Source of the DNA: Stigonema sp964246695
GTDB taxonomy: Bacteria; Cyanobacteriota; Cyanobacteriia; Cyanobacteriales; Nostocaceae
NCBI GenBank assembly: GCA_964246695.1
Contig: CAXTSI010000001.1
Location: forward strand, 1 to 64,000
Reading direction: 5' to 3'
DNA: 64,000 bases
The notes under the pieces are model-generated. The model was given only the letters and a program-made list of their open reading frames with translations. It did not search any database and was not told the DNA's origin. The translations under genes were made by a program, and so were the position numbers. Positions 62,015 to 64,000 of the stretch are shown here, one piece after another. Numbering within the stretch: position 1 is the stretch's first letter; each line of letters starts with the position of its first letter.

Positions 62015-62265
62015 GGCTTCTTAAGAAATTAGGAAGCACGTCATTAGCCTTAGTAATCCGTTATGCGAGGATTACTACGTTTTCCAAGAATGTATAGGCA
62101 CTCCGGGTATGTAGGGTTAGCAACCCGTTTCCTAGTCCCGTGATACTGCGGTCAGTGATTAAATATTCCGTCAGGCAGGGGGAAAGTGTTGCTGGCGAGA
62201 AACCTTGGAAAAACATTGGCAAAGGAAACCACCCATAAGGGCAGAACTCTTTAATAGTTCAAAAT
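62015..62265 (+). ncRNA. Omega-RNA-like region upstream of iscB
   Basis: About 250 noncoding bases directly before the iscB start, with several stems: AGTAATCC/GGATTACT (about 62048-62072) and GGGTT/AACCC (about 62115-62130). Near the 3' end comes GGCGAGAAACC ... GGCAAAGGAAACCACCC, a pattern I recall from IscB guide RNAs. The guide would be at its 5' end; boundaries are uncertain. Confidence 0.55.
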
Positions 62266-63726
62266 TATGCTCGTATTAGTCATCAATAAACACGGGCAAC
62301 CATTAATGCCCACAACACCGAGAAAAGCCCGAATACTTTTACAGTCTGGTAAAGCTAAGATTGTAGGAAGAGATCCGTTTACTATCCAATTAATTTATGG
62401 ATCTGCTGGCTATAAGCAACCGATCTCACTAGGGATTGATGCAGGTTACAAGCACATTGGATTTAGCGCTTGTACTGGAAGAGTTGAGTTGATAGGTGGA
62501 GAATTAGAACTTCTTGGTGGGATGTCAGAACGCATCACGGAACGTAAAAAGTATCGTAGAACTCGTCGCAATCGATTAAGGCATCGTAAACCAAGATTCG
62601 ATAACCGTAAACGTGATGAAGCGTCGTTAGCGCCATCAATTCAGCACAAGCTAGATACGCATTTACGGTTGATAGACCGAATTAAGTCTCGGTTGCCTAT
62701 CACCAAAATCACTGTAGAAACGGCTAAGTTTGACATTCAGAAAATCAAAAATCCTGATATTCAGGGTGAGCAATACCAGCAAGGAGAGCAACTAGGCTAC
62801 AAAAACTTGACAGATTACATTCGTCACCGAGACGGATATGAATGTCAAAACCCAGATTGTAAGAATAAGAAGTCGGAGAAAATTCTTCAGGTTCACCATC
62901 TTGGTTACTGGAAAAATCCACCAGATAGAAGTAATCGACCAAGTAATTTAATTACGTTGTGCGACAAATGTCATAGTTCACCCAATCATAAAAAAGGAAA
63001 ATTACTTCATGGATGGTCACCAAAAGTTAAGTCATTCAAAGCTGAAACTTTCATGTCTACGATCTATAAACGAATAGTAGAATTGTTAGAAGTGGAGCAA
63101 GCTTTTGGGTACGAAACAAGGGAGAACCGCAAAGAATTAAATTTAGCCAAGAGCCATCATAATGATGCGTTTGTTATTGCTGGAGGAACTACCCAAAAAA
63201 GAACAGAACCTTTAATACTTGAACAGATTAGGCGTCACAAACGTTCTTTAGAACAGTTCTATGATGCCAAATATATTGACTTACGTTCTGGAGAGAAAGT
63301 ATCTGGATCTACATTGAACTCTGGTAGGCGGACTCGGAATAAAAACTTGAACGGTGAAAATTTAAGAATCTATCGAGGTCGCAAAGTTTCAATAGGGCAA
63401 CGTCGCGTTAAAAAACAACGTTATCCTTACAATCCAAACGATTACGTGAAGTTTGAGGATAAAGTTTATCGCGTTATTGGAATGCAGAATCTAGGAACTG
63501 GCGTAAAAATAGCAGATTATCCGGGCGTTGCTAATAAAGTTGTTAACGTCAACAAAGTTCAGCCTATTAAGAGGAGAAGTGGGTTGTGTGCGTCAGCAAA
63601 GATTGGTAATGACTCATCCACAAGAGCGGACTCATCAACCTAACGGTTGATATTGCTCGCAGGCAGAATCGTCATTACCCGCCTCCCAACAACCACTGAT
63701 TCTGATTACAGAATTCAGTGGGAGGC
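62030..63726 (+). mobile_element. IscB-bearing IS200/IS605-like element
   Basis: Contains the omega-RNA-like region, iscB and a right-end hairpin (63681-63726: GCCTCCCA/TGGGAGGC enclosing CACTGATTCTG/CAGAATTCAGTG). It sits in the RHH array between repeat R4 and R5. No transposase is present. The left boundary is approximate. Confidence 0.55.
62267..63643 (+). CDS. iscB: IscB RNA-guided nuclease (RuvC + HNH)
   Basis: 458 aa, with domains in the IscB order: PLMP (12-15), RuvC-I LGIDAGYKHIGFSA (D58), bridge helix RRTRRNRLRHRKPRF, RuvC-II KITVETAKFD (E151), an HNH domain with C193/C198, HH210-211, N227 and C232/C235/H236, and RuvC-III SHHNDAFVIA (H297, D300). A C-terminal TAM-interaction-like region follows (from about 315). 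All catalytic residues are present, so it should cut both DNA strands guided by the upstream RNA. It is a Cas9 ancestor-type protein. Confidence 0.92.
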   Translation: MLVLVINKHGQPLMPTTPRKARILLQSGKAKIVGRDPFTIQLIYGSAGYKQPISLGIDAGYKHIGFSACTGRVELIGGELELLGGMSERITERKKYRRTRRNRLRHRKPRFDNRKRDEASLAPSIQHKLDTHLRLIDRIKSRLPITKITVETAKFDIQKIKNPDIQGEQYQQGEQLGYKNLTDYIRHRDGYECQNPDCKNKKSEKILQVHHLGYWKNPPDRSNRPSNLITLCDKCHSSPNHKKGKLLHGWSPKVKSFKAETFMSTIYKRIVELLEVEQAFGYETRENRKELNLAKSHHNDAFVIAGGTTQKRTEPLILEQIRRHKRSLEQFYDAKYIDLRSGEKVSGSTLNSGRRTRNKNLNGENLRIYRGRKVSIGQRRVKKQRYPYNPNDYVKFEDKVYRVIGMQNLGTGVKIADYPGVANKVVNVNKVQPIKRRSGLCASAKIGNDSSTRADSST

Positions 63727-63875
63727 TTACGGCGGAATAGCTAACAAAAGGAGTAGAACCAAAGGGGTTTTCCCAGATTGGGGTTTGGGTCAATCACTTT
63801 TCTCCAAGCGAGATAGGGATACGCAACATGCAAGTAGGCGATCGCGGTTCATACATAAAGCTCCCGCAAACCCTT
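63725..63875. repeat. Array repeat R5
   Basis: Shares ACAAAAGG...AAAGGGGTTTTCC with R3. The minus strand encodes an RHH tail, NRDRLLACCVSLSRLEKSD. The IscB element therefore lies between two array units. Confidence 0.65.
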
Positions 63876-63880
63876 GACAC

Positions 63881-63908
63881 AAAAAAACTAGGCTGGATTA
63901 AAGCCTAG
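63881..63908 (-). terminator. Rho-independent terminator, copy of 61027-61052
   Basis: CTAGGCT / AGCCTAG stem with a seven-A run on the plus strand (T-run on minus). It implies another minus-strand array gene beyond the window's right edge. Confidence 0.7.
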
Positions 63909-64000
63909 TCATTACAATTACCAATGATTGCTTGTCAGTGCAGGCGCTTTAGAATTTTGATAAGCAGAATAATGAACAAAATTGACAGTCGCTCTGTTTC

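Noticed and set aside
56495..63908. RHH array considered as an integron cassette array
   Set aside because: The repeats contain gene 3' coding ends and lack attC-like structure, units are all from one family, and no integrase is present.

Overview
The window looks like accessory DNA, probably a large plasmid or a genomic island, of a filamentous cyanobacterium. The evidence is the very frequent HIP1 octamer GCGATCGC, the cyanobacterial flavour of the proteins (CHAT/AAA proteins with GUN4 tails, ISH3- and IS1634-like transposases) and dense mobile-element debris. I recognise no rRNA, tRNA, ribosomal-protein or photosynthesis gene. Several pieces (Tn3 transposase, FAD monooxygenase with its membrane neighbour, the 1042-aa NLR) look more GC-rich by eye than their surroundings and are probably imported.

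Layout. 0.3-3.8 kb: a CHAT protease gene followed by an NB-ARC/TPR (NLR-like) gene; the two share a short RHIM-like motif. 4.2-7.5 kb: broken polA, the C-terminal part of a Rad52-like gene, and an IsrB-type RuvC nuclease element bounded by hairpins. 7.3-11.9 kb: a minus-strand run of about ten small unknown genes, several encoding membrane proteins. 12.0-14.2 kb: an ISH3-like insertion sequence that carries a nested 295-bp mini-element with Tn7/Tn5053-like ends. 14.5-18.4 kb: an RHH, EACC1-like, CHAT-NTPase-GUN4 operon beside CAST-end-like repeats. 18.4-20.6 kb: IS5 and Tn3 relics. 21-25 kb: secreted/membrane gene pair, monooxygenase and AAA fragments, GNAT operon. 25.5-27.4 kb: SF2 helicase. 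28-32 kb: CHAT with an in-frame NLR remnant, IS110 remnant, AAA kinase, duplicated coiled-coil genes. 32.8-38.7 kb: phytase-like secreted protein, IS3 relic, DUF6632-like protein, FAD monooxygenase, nested IS relics. 38.8-49.2 kb: NLR, CHAT, CHAT-AAA and AAA-TM-GUN4 genes. 49.5-51.8 kb: methyltransferase pseudogene and relics. 51.8-56.1 kb: a 1447-aa CHAT-RsgA-pseudoCHAT-AAA fusion. 56.5-62 kb: an array of ribbon-helix-helix (RHH) genes, relics and operators. 62-63.7 kb: an IscB element with an upstream omega-RNA-like region.

How it works together. Six loci encode CHAT proteases (caspase/separase-like), all but one coupled on the same chain, or through matching amyloid-like motifs or adjacency, to signalling NTPases. 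This is the organisation expected of NLR-like conflict or immune systems in multicellular cyanobacteria. The most unusual is the fusion with a complete circularly permuted ribosomal GTPase (RsgA), which could tie protease activation to the ribosome. The RHH array, with a different operator-like palindrome or repeat in front of several members, looks like a diversifying set of autoregulators.
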